64,000 nucleotides of DNA from Hyphomicrobiaceae bacterium (GTDB lineage Bacteria > Pseudomonadota > Alphaproteobacteria > Rhizobiales > Hyphomicrobiaceae): NCBI GenBank assembly GCA_016793635.1, contig JAEUMD010000007.1:1-64000 (forward strand). The letters run 5' to 3'. The translations under genes were made by a program, and so were the position numbers. Within the stretch, counting starts at the first letter, position 1. Each line of letters starts with the position of its first letter. Below are positions 1 through 11,506 of this stretch, piece after piece. The notes under the pieces are model-generated. The model had not been told where the DNA came from, did no database searches, and saw nothing but the letters and a program-made list of their open reading frames with translations.

Positions 1-1053
1 ACCGCCGCACCGGCACGGGTTCATCGCCGCGACGAGCTGAATGCGGGACGGATAGGAAATGCGGTGATTGGCCCGGGCGATGACCGTTTCGCCCGCCTCC
101 AGCGGCTGGCGAAGCCCATCGAGCACCTGCGGCGAGAACTCGGGCAACTCGTCGAGGAATAAGACGCCGCGGTGGGCAAGCGAAACCTCGCCCGGCCGAG
201 GCCGGCTGCCGCCACCGACCAGCGCCGCCATGCTTGCCGAATGGTGCGGGGCCCGGAATGGCCGCGACGTGGCGAGCTTGCCGCCGGCAAGCTCGCCCGC
301 GAGCGAATGCACCATCGAAACTTCGAGCATCTCTTCAGGTGTCAGCGGCGGAAGGATCGACGGAAGGCGCGCCGCCAGCATGGACTTGCCCGAGCCGGGC
401 GGACCCGTCATCAGCATGTTGTGGCCACCTGCGGCCGCGATCTCCAACACGCGCTTGGCTGTTTCCTGGCCCTTGATGTCCTTGAGATCCGGCATGATCC
501 CGGCCGCCCGATCGAGGTTGGGCTTCGGCCGCGAGAGCGATTGGGTTCCCTTGAAGTGATTGACCAGCGATAGGAGGTGCGGCGGGGCGAGGATGTCGAC
601 CTCGTCACCGGCCCAGGCCGCCTCCGCGCCGATCTCCGCCGGGCATATGAGCCCCTTGCCGATCGCGTTGGCGCCGATGGCGGCCGGCAGGCCGCCTGGA
701 ACCGCGCGGATCGACCCATCGAGCGCCAATTCGCCGATGGCCGCGAAACCGGCGATCGAATCCGGAGGGACCGCACCCAGCGCCGACATGAGGGCGAGCG
801 CGATGGGCAGGTCGAAATGGCTGCCCTCCTTCGGCATGTCCGCCGGCGCCAAGTTGACCGTCAGGTGTTTATAGGGAAGTCCAAGACCCACTGCGTGAAG
901 TGCGTTCCTGATGCGCTCGCGGCTTTCCGCCACCGCCTTGTCGGGCAGGCCGACGATGGCGAAGGTCGGCTGTCCGGGCGTGATGCGAACCTGCACCTCG
1001 ATGGGCCGCGCCTCGATACCGACGAACGCGACCGTCGAAATCTGTCCGTACAT
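1..1053 (-). CDS. comM: YifB/ComM family Mg-chelatase-like AAA+ ATPase (3' end beyond window)
   Basis: A reverse-strand frame runs uninterrupted from an ATG at 1053 to the window edge, giving 351 residues of a family usually about 510 long. The N-terminus ([12 protein letters not shown]) and the Lon-protease-like fold of the first ~170 residues are typical. A Walker A motif GPPGSGKS lies near residue 220, Walker B-like LFLDELPEF near 298-307, and the frame stops at the window edge in the AMNPCRCG motif. ComM is a hexameric helicase that promotes branch migration during integration of transformed DNA; YifB homologues are widespread in bacteria not known to be competent. Only the C-terminal lid is missing. 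It is followed upstream by gshB in the same direction, a common alphaproteobacterial order. Confidence 0.93.
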   Translation of the reverse strand, partial: MYGQISTVAFVGIEARPIEVQVRITPGQPTFAIVGLPDKAVAESRERIRNALHAVGLGLPYKHLTVNLAPADMPKEGSHFDLPIALALMSALGAVPPDSIAGFAAIGELALDGSIRAVPGGLPAAIGANAIGKGLICPAEIGAEAAWAGDEVDILAPPHLLSLVNHFKGTQSLSRPKPNLDRAAGIMPDLKDIKGQETAKRVLEIAAAGGHNMLMTGPPGSGKSMLAARLPSILPPLTPEEMLEVSMVHSLAGELAGGKLATSRPFRAPHHSASMAALVGGGSRPRPGEVSLAHRGVLFLDELPEFSPQVLDGLRQPLEAGETVIARANHRISYPSRIQLVAAMNPCRCGG

Positions 1054-1258
1054 GCCGCTCGCCCCCCTGCCACCCCGCATGGCGCCGAAACAGGGCGCCG
1101 ACCGAGTTGCATAACCCTAACGCGAGCAATCGCTGGGATCAAGAACAAAAAAGGAACATGCGCCAACTTTCAGCATCGATGCCGCCTGGCCAAGGACTAC
1201 CGACGGCCAGAAAAACGGGGTGCACGAGCCGCCGGCCTGGCATGTCGTCACACTGAGC

Positions 1259-2212
1259 CTAACCCGCCGCGCGCATACCCTTCACCTTCCCCTCGATCGC
1301 GTCCCAGATCATGGCGGCGATGTCGGGCCCGCCGTGCTGACGGATGTGGCGGATGCCGGTGGGCGACGTCACGTTGATCTCGGTGAGGTAAGGCCCGATC
1401 ACGTCAATGCCGGTGAAGATGAGGCCGCGACGCTTGAGCTCCGGCCCGAGGCGCGCGCAGATCTCGCGGTCACGGTCCGTCAGCTCGACCGCCGCCGCCC
1501 GCCCGCCGACATGGAGATTGGAGCGCGTCTCGCCGTCCGGCGGAATGCGGTTGATGACACCCGCCAGCTCGCCATCGACCAGGATGATGCGCTTGTCGCC
1601 GGCGCGGACCTCGGGGCGGTATTGCTGCACCATGAACGGCTCGCGGAACACGGTCTGGAACAACTCGACCAGCGAGCCGAGATTGGTATCGCCCGGCTGG
1701 ATGCGGAATACCGAGGCACCGCCGTTGCCGTAGAGCGGCTTGACGATGATGTCCTTGTGGCGCTCGCGGAAGGCGATCACGTCGGCAAGCTGCCGGGTGA
1801 CGAGCGTGGGCGGCATGAGATCCTGGAACTCGAGCACCCAGAGCTTCTCAGGGGCGTTGCGGACCTCGCGCGGGTCGTTGACCACCAGCGTCCGCGGATG
1901 GATGCGCTCGAGCAGGTGCGTCGTCGTGATGTAGGCCATGTCGAACGGCGGGTCCTGTCGCAGCAAGACCACATCGAACGTCGAGAGATCCTCGACACGG
2001 GAATCCGACACGGCGTAGTGCGAACCCGCGACGTCCTTGACCGCGAGCGTCGCGCCGCGCGCCTTCAGCGTCGCGCCATCGAGGGCGAGGTTCTGCGGCA
2101 TGTAGTAGAAAAGCTCGTGGCCGCGCGCCTGCGCCTCGAGCAGCAGGGCAAAGGTCGAATCACCCGAGATGTCGATGCGGTCCACGGGGTCCATCTGGCA
2201 GGCGACGCGCAT
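1259..2212 (-). CDS. gshB: Glutathione synthetase (ATP-grasp)
   Basis: Encodes a 317-residue protein, the normal size for prokaryotic GshB, which joins gamma-glutamylcysteine and glycine using ATP. The start MRVACQMDPVDRI at 2212 is chosen because GshB proteins begin with a K/R-V-A-x-Q-MDP motif; the frame stays open 15 codons upstream, but those residues look non-coding. ATP-grasp signatures are visible: VKPLYGNGGASVF in the middle, LVDGELAGVINR, and the C-terminal GIDVIGPYLTEINVTSPTG metal- and ATP-binding stretch. It lies between comM and yraN on the same strand, so it may be read with comM. Confidence 0.95.
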   Translation of the reverse strand: MRVACQMDPVDRIDISGDSTFALLLEAQARGHELFYYMPQNLALDGATLKARGATLAVKDVAGSHYAVSDSRVEDLSTFDVVLLRQDPPFDMAYITTTHLLERIHPRTLVVNDPREVRNAPEKLWVLEFQDLMPPTLVTRQLADVIAFRERHKDIIVKPLYGNGGASVFRIQPGDTNLGSLVELFQTVFREPFMVQQYRPEVRAGDKRIILVDGELAGVINRIPPDGETRSNLHVGGRAAAVELTDRDREICARLGPELKRRGLIFTGIDVIGPYLTEINVTSPTGIRHIRQHGGPDIAAMIWDAIEGKVKGMRAAG

Positions 2213-2458
2213 ATCCGGGGCTCCTGTTGCGTTCGGCCGGAAAGCAAGCCCGAACACCTCGGACTGTCAACCATCAGAGCGCCAGAGGAGACATGCGCAT
2301 CGACGCGACCGCGTGGTGGTGGTGGGTCTTCCGCCCAAGCAGGGCGCGGGGGTGGAAGTGGCAGCGTTCGGGCGGGAGGGGGGCACACCGGCGGCTGACC
2401 TTAACCTCCGGTTAACCGTGAATCGCGAGCCTGCACGGGTGTTCACGGGAGCCCGCGC

Positions 2459-2635
2459 ATGTCGCAATCGGAAATGGCCGCAGCGATGGCCAGACTTTCA
2501 GCCTCGATGGCGGCGCTCGCCGAGACGCGCGGCGAGCTTGCCGCGAGCCTCGACCGCGCGCTGATCCTCGCCGCGGGGCGGATGGAAGCCTTGAGCTTCG
2601 AGATCGAGTGGGCAGGCGAGCTTACAGAGCGTTGA
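2459..2635 (+). CDS. Small hypothetical protein, 58 aa
   Basis: An ATG frame starting MSQSEMAAAMARLSASMAAL and ending TER before a TGA gives 58 residues, alanine- and leucine-rich and probably one amphipathic helix or coiled coil. Third codon positions are mostly G or C, as in neighbouring real genes. A GGGAG lies about 7 nt upstream of the ATG. The 3' end overlaps the 3' end of convergent yraN by 14 bp. No family is recognised. It is the only gene in the otherwise empty gap between gshB and yraN; support is limited to codon use and the possible ribosome binding site. Confidence 0.5.
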   Translation: MSQSEMAAAMARLSASMAALAETRGELAASLDRALILAAGRMEALSFEIEWAGELTER

Positions 2636-2999
2636 CGAGATGGCGCGGCCAGCGCCACGGCAGCACGAACACGATATCGAACGTGATGTCGTAATCGCGG
2701 AACTCCGGATGGCGGGCGAGCCAGAGATCGGCCGCGCGATGGATGCGTCGGCGCTGCGCGTCCCCGATCGACGCTTCTGCCGCTTCTTCCGTACGACGCG
2801 CTTTCACCTCGACGAACGCGACGCGGCGCCCGCGCGCGACGATCAGATCGATCTCGCCGGTCGGCATCACCACGCGCCGGCCGATCGGCCGAAAGCCTTT
2901 GGTCGCAAGGGCGAGGATCGCCGCAAGCTCCGCCGAGCGCCCCAGGCGGTATCGCCGCCGCCGCTCGACAGATCCGACATCTCGGGGGGCATGCCACAT
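2622..2999 (-). CDS. yraN: YraN family putative endonuclease (UPF0102)
   Basis: A 125-residue protein of the UPF0102/YraN family, whose fold is that of Holliday-junction-resolvase/restriction-like nucleases. The characteristic core is present: GRSAELAAILALATKGFRPIGRR, then the nuclease-like triad region GEIDLIVARG followed by VAFVEVKAR (E-I-D ... E-V-K). It sits directly downstream of rsmI with a 54-bp gap, a very conserved pairing in proteobacteria, so co-transcription is likely. The biological substrate of the family is not established. Confidence 0.92.
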   Translation of the reverse strand: MWHAPRDVGSVERRRRYRLGRSAELAAILALATKGFRPIGRRVVMPTGEIDLIVARGRRVAFVEVKARRTEEAAEASIGDAQRRRIHRAADLWLARHPEFRDYDITFDIVFVLPWRWPRHLVNAL

Positions 3000-3053
3000 G
3001 CGCGGAACCTCGACTGTCGCGTTCGAACCGAATTGCGGGTCGGCCGCGACGCA

Positions 3054-4037
3054 TTACGCCTCGTCCGCGCTGCGCTTCATGGCAAGGCCGATATCGTAGA
3101 CCCGCCCCCGTGAGACGCCGAGCGCATCCGCGACCGTTTTCGAAGCATCCTTGAGACGAGCGTCCCGAAGTGCGGTCCCGAGGGACTCGGCAATCTGCGC
3201 GTCCGTCACCTCGACTGCCAGTGGAGGGCCGACAACGATGGCAATCTCGCCGCGCGGCTCGTGTGACGCGAAATGGAGTGCAAGCTCGCCGAGCCCGCCC
3301 CTGCGCACCTCCTCGTGCAGCTTGGTGAGCTCGCGCGCCACTGCCGCCTGCCGGTCTCCGAGTACGCTGGCGAGATCGGCGAGGGTGTCCGCCAGCCGCT
3401 GCGGTGCCTCGTAGAACACGAGCGTCGCCGCGACCCCGGCGAGCTCCCCGAGGCGCGTGCGCCGACCGGCCGTTTTCGGCGGCAGGAAGCCCGCGAACAG
3501 GAACGTGTCGGTCGCAAGTCCGGCGACGGTCAGCGCGGTCAGGACGGCCGACGCGCCCGGTAGGCTTTCGACCCGGTGTCCCGCCTCGACCGCCTCGCGG
3601 ACGAGCTTGAAACCTGGATCGGATACGAGCGGTGTGCCGGCATCCGAGATGAGCGCGACCCGCCGCCCCTCGGCGAGAGCACCGAGGATGCGGGGACGTT
3701 CGGCGGCACCGTTGTGCTCGTGATAGGGACGCAGCGGAGCAGTGAGACGGAAATGCGCGGCGAGGGTGCGCGAATGGCGGGTATCCTCGCAATAGATGAT
3801 GTCGGCGCGCGCGAGTACCGTGAGGGCGCGTAAAGTAATGTCACCGAGATTGCCGATCGGTGTCGCAACGATGTAGAGGCCCGGCGCCAGCGGCAAACCG
3901 AGCGAGCGCCCGAGATCGGCCGCGGCGGCATCGATGAGGTTCCCCCGCTGATTCTCGGACTGAACACCGTCTTGGGTGTCGGCCGTGCCCGCTCCGGGGT
4001 CATGAGGCGTGTCCGTCGGGCCACTATCCACATTCAT
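3054..4037 (-). CDS. rsmI: 16S rRNA (cytidine(1402)-2'-O)-methyltransferase
   Basis: RsmI methylates the ribose 2'-OH of C1402 in the 16S rRNA decoding centre using S-adenosylmethionine. The tetrapyrrole-methylase fold begins with GLYIVATPIGNLGDITLRAL near residue 50, followed by CEDTRHSR and LISDAGTPLVSDPG, all family hallmarks. The ATG at 4037 (MNVDSGPTD) has a GAGGTAAG ribosome binding site just upstream; a longer open frame to 4127 lacks one. The first ~45 residues are a hydrophilic extension not found in E. coli RsmI. The C-terminal segment ALGVSRGRVYDIGLAMKRS is typical. Divergent from the LppC gene, as in many alphaproteobacteria. Confidence 0.95.
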   Translation of the reverse strand: MNVDSGPTDTPHDPGAGTADTQDGVQSENQRGNLIDAAAADLGRSLGLPLAPGLYIVATPIGNLGDITLRALTVLARADIIYCEDTRHSRTLAAHFRLTAPLRPYHEHNGAAERPRILGALAEGRRVALISDAGTPLVSDPGFKLVREAVEAGHRVESLPGASAVLTALTVAGLATDTFLFAGFLPPKTAGRRTRLGELAGVAATLVFYEAPQRLADTLADLASVLGDRQAAVARELTKLHEEVRRGGLGELALHFASHEPRGEIAIVVGPPLAVEVTDAQIAESLGTALRDARLKDASKTVADALGVSRGRVYDIGLAMKRSADEA

Positions 4038-4550
4038 GCTTACCTCATCGCGGCGGCGCCAGGCGCCGTCCAAACCTGGGCCACGATCCCTGGCCACGGC
4101 CTCCGGAACGCTTCGCGGGACCTGCAAATCCCTGAGACGCCAACCAAGTGCGGCCGGAGAAAAGCTTGCAGAGCGAAGAATTCCAAGTCATTTCCCTGTG
4201 CGAGCCGTCAACGCCGCGACCAGATCGCTCGTATTCTCCAGCCGCGAAACACGAGGCGGGGGGACGGGCGTTTCGCTTGCGGCAAGAAAGTGTTCCTTGC
4301 GCGCTGCCGTTGTCCGGCCCAACCAACCGAGCTGAGGCTAGATAACCTCGATCGCGCATGGAACGATGAAGGCGCGAGGAACCAACACGGGAGATTCGTT
4401 TCGAACTTGTGCGGCGGAGTTGTAGAACGATAGCAGACCTCGCCACACCGCCACTTCGACACTATACGCGATGGCTCAGAGACTGACCTCGGCCATCGAC
4501 GCTATTGTCTCGCGTTTGCCGCTTCTCGCATGAGCAGGACTACGTTCTAG
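4038..4550. other. 513-bp divergent intergenic region, no gene recognised
   Basis: The gap separates the divergent rsmI and LppC-like genes, so it must hold both promoters. Short open frames here have no ribosome binding site and no recognisable product. A TATAC-like box near 4463 could be a -10 element for the rightward gene, but I could not pair it with a convincing -35. Nothing else stands out. Confidence 0.4.
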
Positions 4551-5912
4551 ATGGCCGCAAATCTAAGACCGAGGCTGACGCGACCGACGACACCGCCGAC
4601 CGGCGCGCACCGCACGCGACATGGACTCGCGGGTATCGTGCTCACCGCCGCCGCGCTTGCGCTTTCCGCTTGCAGCACCAATATCGGCCAGAGCCCCGCG
4701 CCCGAAGCCTCCCTCGCGCCGCCGGCCGAAATGCCGGCACCGGCGGCAAAGTCCGGCCCGGTCAAGATTGCGATGTTGCTACCGCTCGCCGGAATGGGCC
4801 CCACCGCCGCTGTCGCCAAGAGCATGAAGCAGGCCGGCGAAATGGCGCTGTTCGAGCGCGACAACCCGAATATCCAGCTTCTCGTGCGCGACGACGGCGG
4901 AACGCCCGAGGGTGCGCGACAGGCCGCCGAGCAGGCGACGCGCGACGGCGCCGAGATCATTCTCGGCCCCCTGTTCTCCCAGTCGGTCAGCGCCGCTGCA
5001 CCGGTCGCGCGGGCAGCCAAGGTGCCGGTTATCGCCTTTTCCAACGATCCACGGACCGCCGGCAACGGTGTCTACCTGATGAGCTTCCTGGCGCGTCCAG
5101 AAGTCGAGCGCATCGTCGCGTTTGCAGGTTCGCGCGGCAAACGCCGGTTTGCAGCCCTCATTCCCGGTGACGCCTATGGCGACACGGTGGAGCCGGTGTT
5201 CCGCCAGGCGGTCGCGTCGGGCGGCGGTACGTTGGTGCACCTCGAACGCTATCCTCTCGCCGCCAACGGCATGCTCGACCCCGTCAAACGAGTCGCCGAA
5301 GCGATCAAGCAAGCCGAGCTCGCGGGCTCTCCGGTCGATGCGCTGTTCCTGCCGGGTGGCGCCGACTCGCTGCCCCAGATCGCCCCTCTCCTCGCCTACA
5401 ACGGGATCGAGCCGGGCAAGGTAAAGCTTCTCGGCACAGGCGTCTGGGATTTCCCCAACGTCGGACGAGAGCAGATGCTGGCCGGCGCCTGGTATCCGAG
5501 CCCCGATCCGCGCGGGTGGCAGGACTTCTCGGCCCGTTTCGCCCGCAACTTCGGCTCCGCCCCGCCGCGCGTCGCGAGCCTCGCCTACGACGCGGTGAGC
5601 GTCGCCGTGAGCCTGTCGGCCGGTACGCCCGGCCAGCGCTACACCGCGGCATTGCTGTCGGACAGCCGAGGGTTTGCCGGCGTCGACGGTACCGTGACCT
5701 TCGCCAGCGACGGCCTCTCGAGCCGCGGCCTCGCCGTTCTCGAGATCCAGACCTACGGCAACACCGTCATCGACGCCGCCCCCTCGTTTGCAGGCGGCCC
5801 AGCCTATGCGGCGGGTGCTCCGCCTGCGCCTCGTTATAATGCCGTGCAGTCGGAGACAGCTCCACGCGGCCCGGCCATCACGGGCTCCGTCGACCTGCCG
5901 CCGCCGCGTTGA
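4551..5912 (+). CDS. Penicillin-binding protein activator (LppC/LpoA-type lipoprotein)
   Basis: A 453-residue lipoprotein with a hydrophobic signal segment and lipobox LSAC near residues 38-41, then a proline/alanine-rich linker and a type-1 periplasmic-binding-protein fold. The fold starts VKIAMLLPLAGMGPTAAVAKSM and includes LVRDDGGTPEGARQAAEQA and GAEIILGPLFSQSV, typical of the LppC family. In gamma-proteobacteria LpoA activates penicillin-binding protein 1A from the outer membrane; that role is inferred here. Alphaproteobacterial members lack the N-terminal TPR domain of LpoA, consistent with this size. A proline-rich tail follows residue ~420. Divergent from rsmI, a conserved neighbourhood. 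Confidence 0.88.
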   Translation: MAANLRPRLTRPTTPPTGAHRTRHGLAGIVLTAAALALSACSTNIGQSPAPEASLAPPAEMPAPAAKSGPVKIAMLLPLAGMGPTAAVAKSMKQAGEMALFERDNPNIQLLVRDDGGTPEGARQAAEQATRDGAEIILGPLFSQSVSAAAPVARAAKVPVIAFSNDPRTAGNGVYLMSFLARPEVERIVAFAGSRGKRRFAALIPGDAYGDTVEPVFRQAVASGGGTLVHLERYPLAANGMLDPVKRVAEAIKQAELAGSPVDALFLPGGADSLPQIAPLLAYNGIEPGKVKLLGTGVWDFPNVGREQMLAGAWYPSPDPRGWQDFSARFARNFGSAPPRVASLAYDAVSVAVSLSAGTPGQRYTAALLSDSRGFAGVDGTVTFASDGLSSRGLAVLEIQTYGNTVIDAAPSFAGGPAYAAGAPPAPRYNAVQSETAPRGPAITGSVDLPPPR

Positions 5913-5994
5913 GCGCCACGCGCGATGTTTGACCCGAACGCAGAGCATCTGTCATCAGACATGCGACGAAAGGGAGGGTACGGCGCAAGCAGCC

Positions 5995-6013
5995 CGGCGG
6001 CCAGGAGCCGCCG
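5995..6013 (+). terminator. GC-rich hairpin downstream of the LppC-like gene
   Basis: A perfect 7-bp stem CGGCGGC / GCCGCCG with a 5-nt loop lies 83 bp after the stop codon. No T tract follows, so it is a weak terminator candidate or simply RNA structure. Confidence 0.3.
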
Positions 6014-6119
6014 ACGAGGCGGGGCCGGAGCGCACACGTGGCATCACGGGTGTGGCGGGCGCGACAAGGCGCCCTACAGAACACGCTAAAAATCATCACA
6101 GGCGAGTGATCCGGCGCCG

Positions 6120-6147
6120 TTGCACGCCGCTCGACCGGCCTTATATA
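6120..6147 (+). promoter_or_regulatory. Candidate dnaK promoter
   Basis: TTGCAC at 6120-6125 and TATATA at 6142-6147 are separated by 16 bp, about 150 bp upstream of dnaK. The -10 region reads CCTTATAT, which also fits the CYTATNT-like -10 of alphaproteobacterial RpoH promoters. No CIRCE inverted repeat was found in the leader, so RpoH rather than HrcA control is the more likely heat-shock route. Inference from sequence only. Confidence 0.45.
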
Positions 6148-6298
6148 ACCCCCGACACCGTACGCAGCCCTACCCCATTGCAAACCTAGGGGGCCGCTAC
6201 CTTCCGCCCCGATGGCCGTTGAGCCCGAGGGACATTGGATTCTTCCGGATGCCTGACCGGGTCCGGGCGGCCTGCCGCAAAAAGAGGACGAGAAGCAC

Positions 6299-8221
<1,923 letters not shown>

Positions 8222-8252
8222 CCCCTTGGACACATCGCAGATTGAATGCACA

Positions 8253-8284
8253 GTGCCCGCGCGGTCTGAGGATCGCGCGGGCAC
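8253..8284 (+). terminator. Stem-loop between dnaK and dnaJ
   Basis: A perfect 11-bp inverted repeat (GTGCCCGCGCG / CGCGCGGGCAC) with a 10-nt loop occupies the dnaK-dnaJ spacer. No T tract follows, so it more likely acts as an RNA-processing, stabilising or partial attenuation element that lowers dnaJ relative to dnaK than as a full terminator. Confidence 0.55.
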
Positions 8285-8332
8285 GTTGGCAAAGTCCGGC
8301 GGCAAGGTCCGGCGGCAAGGGTACAGACCGAA

Positions 8333-9481
8333 ATGGCCAAGCGCGACTATTATGAAGTTCTGGGGGTGAGCAAAGGGGCCAGCGAAGCTGATCTGAAGAG
8401 TGCTTTCCGCCGGCTGGCAAAGGAATGCCACCCCGACCGCAATCCCTCCGACAAGGATGCCGAGCGCCGCTTCAAAGAGCTCAACGAAGCCTACGAAGCC
8501 CTCAAGGACCCGCAAAAGCGGGCGGCCTACGACCAGTTCGGCCACGCTGCGTTCGAGGGCGGCGGCCGCGGCCCAGGCGGCGGCTTCGGTCCCGACTTCG
8601 CCTCCTCGATGTCGGACATCTTCGACGATCTCTTCGGCGAGTTCATGGGCGGCAGGCGTGGCCAGGGCGGCCCCCGCCAGCGCTCCGGCCGCGAGCGCGG
8701 CGCGGACCTGCGCTACAACATGGAAATCTCGCTCTCGGAAGCTTACACGGGCAAGAACGCCGAGATCGTCGTGCCGACCAGCGTCGGCTGCGAAACGTGC
8801 TCGGGCTCGGGTGCCAAGCCCGGCACCAAGCCGACGGCATGCCCCACGTGCGGCGGCCAGGGCAAGGTGCGCGCGAGCCAGGGCTTCTTCACCATCGAGC
8901 GGACCTGCCCGTCTTGCCACGGACGCGGCGAGATCATCGCCGATCCGTGCGCGGATTGCAGCGGCTCTGGCCGCGTAACGAAGGAGCGCAAGCTCGCCGT
9001 CAACATTCCGGCCGGCGTCGAGGACGGCACGCGCATCCGCCTCGCGGGAGAGGGTGAGGCGGGGCTGCGCGGCGGACCGGCGGGCGACCTCTACATATTC
9101 CTCTCGATCAAGCCGCACGAGTTCTTCCAGCGCGATGGCGCCGACATCTTCTGCAAGGTACCGATCGCCATGACGACGGCCGCGCTCGGCGGTAATATCG
9201 ACGTGCCGACCGTCGACGGGTCGATCACCCGCGTCAAGGTTCCGGAAGGGTCGGAGACGGGCAAGCAGTTCCGCCTGCGCGGCAAGGGCATGCCGGTGTT
9301 GCGCTCCAAGGTCACGGGCGACATGTACATTCAGGTCGAGGTCGAGACGCCGAAGAACCTGACCCGGCGCCAGCGCGAGCTGCTCGAGGAATTCGAGCAG
9401 GAGAGCCACAAGGAGACTTCGCCGCAGAGCTCCGGCTTCTTCTCGCGCGTCAAGGAGTTCTTCGAGGGCAAGAGCGGCTGA
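8333..9481 (+). CDS. dnaJ: Co-chaperone DnaJ (Hsp40)
   Basis: A 382-residue type-I DnaJ. The J domain (1-70) carries the HPD motif at residues 33-35, needed to stimulate DnaK ATPase. A Gly/Phe-rich stretch follows, then four zinc-binding repeats ([32 protein letters not shown]) and the C-terminal substrate-binding beta domains. It follows dnaK on the same strand and is closed by a strong terminator, so dnaK-dnaJ form a heat-shock operon. Confidence 0.98.
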   Translation: MAKRDYYEVLGVSKGASEADLKSAFRRLAKECHPDRNPSDKDAERRFKELNEAYEALKDPQKRAAYDQFGHAAFEGGGRGPGGGFGPDFASSMSDIFDDLFGEFMGGRRGQGGPRQRSGRERGADLRYNMEISLSEAYTGKNAEIVVPTSVGCETCSGSGAKPGTKPTACPTCGGQGKVRASQGFFTIERTCPSCHGRGEIIADPCADCSGSGRVTKERKLAVNIPAGVEDGTRIRLAGEGEAGLRGGPAGDLYIFLSIKPHEFFQRDGADIFCKVPIAMTTAALGGNIDVPTVDGSITRVKVPEGSETGKQFRLRGKGMPVLRSKVTGDMYIQVEVETPKNLTRRQRELLEEFEQESHKETSPQSSGFFSRVKEFFEGKSG

Positions 9482-9525
9482 GCCTGAACGGAGCCGACTG
9501 CCCCGCTGTCGCCTTCCAAATGCAG

Positions 9526-9562
9526 CAGCGCCCGGAGCCATCGGCCCCGGGCGCTGTTTTTT
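9526..9562 (+). terminator. Rho-independent terminator after dnaJ
   Basis: A 10-bp stem CAGCGCCCGG / CCGGGCGCTG is followed at once by TTTTTT (9557-9562). It lies between the convergent dnaJ and prpE-like genes and is oriented to stop dnaJ transcription. Confidence 0.9.
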
Positions 9563-9583
9563 GTACGTTTTCCGAGACCGCGA

Positions 9584-11506
9584 TCAGGCGCTCTTGGCGG
9601 GAGCGTGCGCCATGCCGCGTGATTTCAGCACCTCGCCTATCTCGTCCAGGATCGCGGGATCATCGATCGTCGCCGGCATCTTCCAGGATTCGCCGTCGGC
9701 GATCTGGCGCATGGTGCCGCGCAGGATCTTGCCAGAGCGCGTTTTGGGAAGGCGCTTGACGACCATCACGTTCTTGAACGCGGCGACCGGGCCGATGACA
9801 TCGCGGACGAGCTTGACGACCTCCGCCTCGATGTCCTTGGCATCGCGGGCGACGCCGGCATTGAGCACCACGAAGCCGGCGGGAAGCTGGCCCTTCATGT
9901 CGTCGTGGACGCCGATGACGGCGCACTCGGCGATGTCCTTGTGCTGCGCCACGACCTCTTCCATCTGTCCCGTCGAAAGGCGATGGCCGGCGACGTTGAT
10001 GACGTCGTCGGTCCGCGCCATCACGTAGACATAGCCGTCCTCGTCGCGATAGCCGGCGTCGGAGGTCGAGTAGTAGCCGGGGAAGTCGGCGAGATAGCTG
10101 TTGCGGAAGCGCTCGTCGTTACCCCAGAGCGTCGGCAGGCAGCCGGGCGGCAGCGGCAGCTTGATGGCGAGCGTTCCGTTCTGGTTGGGACCGACCGGCT
10201 GGTGCTTCTCGTCGAGGACTTGCAGGTCGAAGCCCGGCATCGGCACCGTCGGCGAGCCGTACTTCACCGGCATCTTGCCGAGGCCAACAGGGTTGCCGGC
10301 AATCGCCCAACCCGTCTCCGTCTGCCACCAGTGATCGATGACCGGAACATTGAGCTTCGCCTCGGCCCACTTGATCGTCTCGGGATCGGCACGCTCGCCG
10401 GCAAGGAACAGCGTGCGCAGCTTGGTGAGGTCGTAGTTCTTGATGAGGTCGCCCGAGGGATCTTCCTTCTTGATCGCGCGGAACGCGGTCGGCGCTGTGA
10501 AGAGTGCCACGACCTTGTGCTCGGAGATGACGCGCCAGAACGCGCCCGCATCCGGCGTGCCGACCGGCTTGCCTTCGTAAACCAACGTGGTCGCCCCGTG
10601 CAGCAGCGGCGCGTAGCAGATGTAGGAATGGCCGACCACCCAGCCGACGTCGGACGCCGCCCAGAACACCTCGCCCGGCGCGATGTCGTAGAAGTTCTTC
10701 ATGGTCCACTTGAGCGCGACCATGTGACCGCCGTTGTCGCGCAGCACGCCCTTCGGCTGGCCGGTGGTGCCGGACGTATAGAGGATGTAGAGCGGGTCGG
10801 TGGCGGCGACCGCAGCACAGCCTGCTTTCCGGCCTGCGGCCTTCGCCGCCGAGACCGATGCGCCCCAATCGTGATCGCGGCCGTTGATGAGGTTTGCCGC
10901 GACCTGCGGGCGCTGTAGCACGAGGCAAGCGCTCGGCTTGTGCTCGGACAGCTCGATCGCCTTGTCGAGGAGCGGCTTGTAGGGGATGACGCGCGCCGTC
11001 TCGATACCGCACGAAGCGGTGAGAATGGCGACCGGCTTGGCGTCGTTGATGCGCGTCGCAAGCTCGGCGGACGCGAAGCCGCCAAAGACGACCGAGTGCA
11101 CCGCGCCGATGCGGGCGCAGGCGAGCATGGCCATGACGGCCTCGGCGATCATCGGCATGTAGACGATGACGCGGTCACCCTTGCGGACGCCGACATCGAG
11201 CAGCACCGCGGAAAGCGCGGCCACTTCTTCCGTCAACTGGGCGTAGGTGTAGGACTGCTTGGTGCCGGTGACGGGGCTGTCGTAGATAAGGGCGGTGCGA
11301 GCGCCGTGACCGGCCTCGACGTGGCGGTCCAGACAGTTGTACGCGGTGTTGCACTCCGCGCCGACGAACCAGCGGCCGTACTGGCCCGCGTAGGGATCGA
11401 GAACCTTGTCCCAGAGCTTGTACCAGGAAACGTCGCGGGCGGCCTCCGCCCAAAACGACTCGGGGTTCTTCTTCCACGTGTCGTAGACTTCCGCATAGCG
11501 GCTCAT
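9584..11506 (-). CDS. prpE: Propionate--CoA ligase (PrpE-type acyl-CoA synthetase)
   Basis: A 640-residue AMP-forming ligase that activates propionate (or a similar short acid) to its CoA thioester. Visible motifs are YILYTSGTTGQPKGV (phosphate loop), WWQTETGWAIAGN, TSDAGYRDEDGYVYVMARTDD and PKTRSGKILRGT with the catalytic C-terminal lysine. VGWVVGHSYICYAPLL and the start RYAEVYDTWKKNPESFW are more like PrpE than acetyl-CoA synthetase. The start MSRYAEVY at 11506 has a strong GGAGGAAG ribosome binding site; the frame stays open upstream without support. Substrate choice is inferred from similarity. Confidence 0.9.
   Translation of the reverse strand: MSRYAEVYDTWKKNPESFWAEAARDVSWYKLWDKVLDPYAGQYGRWFVGAECNTAYNCLDRHVEAGHGARTALIYDSPVTGTKQSYTYAQLTEEVAALSAVLLDVGVRKGDRVIVYMPMIAEAVMAMLACARIGAVHSVVFGGFASAELATRINDAKPVAILTASCGIETARVIPYKPLLDKAIELSEHKPSACLVLQRPQVAANLINGRDHDWGASVSAAKAAGRKAGCAAVAATDPLYILYTSGTTGQPKGVLRDNGGHMVALKWTMKNFYDIAPGEVFWAASDVGWVVGHSYICYAPLLHGATTLVYEGKPVGTPDAGAFWRVISEHKVVALFTAPTAFRAIKKEDPSGDLIKNYDLTKLRTLFLAGERADPETIKWAEAKLNVPVIDHWWQTETGWAIAGNPVGLGKMPVKYGSPTVPMPGFDLQVLDEKHQPVGPNQNGTLAIKLPLPPGCLPTLWGNDERFRNSYLADFPGYYSTSDAGYRDEDGYVYVMARTDDVINVAGHRLSTGQMEEVVAQHKDIAECAVIGVHDDMKGQLPAGFVVLNAGVARDAKDIEAEVVKLVRDVIGPVAAFKNVMVVKRLPKTRSGKILRGTMRQIADGESWKMPATIDDPAILDEIGEVLKSRGMAHAPAKSA

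Noticed and set aside
1220-2398. 392-codon forward frame opposite gshB
   Set aside because: Antisense shadow of a clear glutathione synthetase; no domain-like sequence.
6070-6298. CIRCE operator for dnaK
   Set aside because: The TTAGCACTC-N9-GAGTGCTAA inverted repeat was looked for upstream of dnaK and not found.
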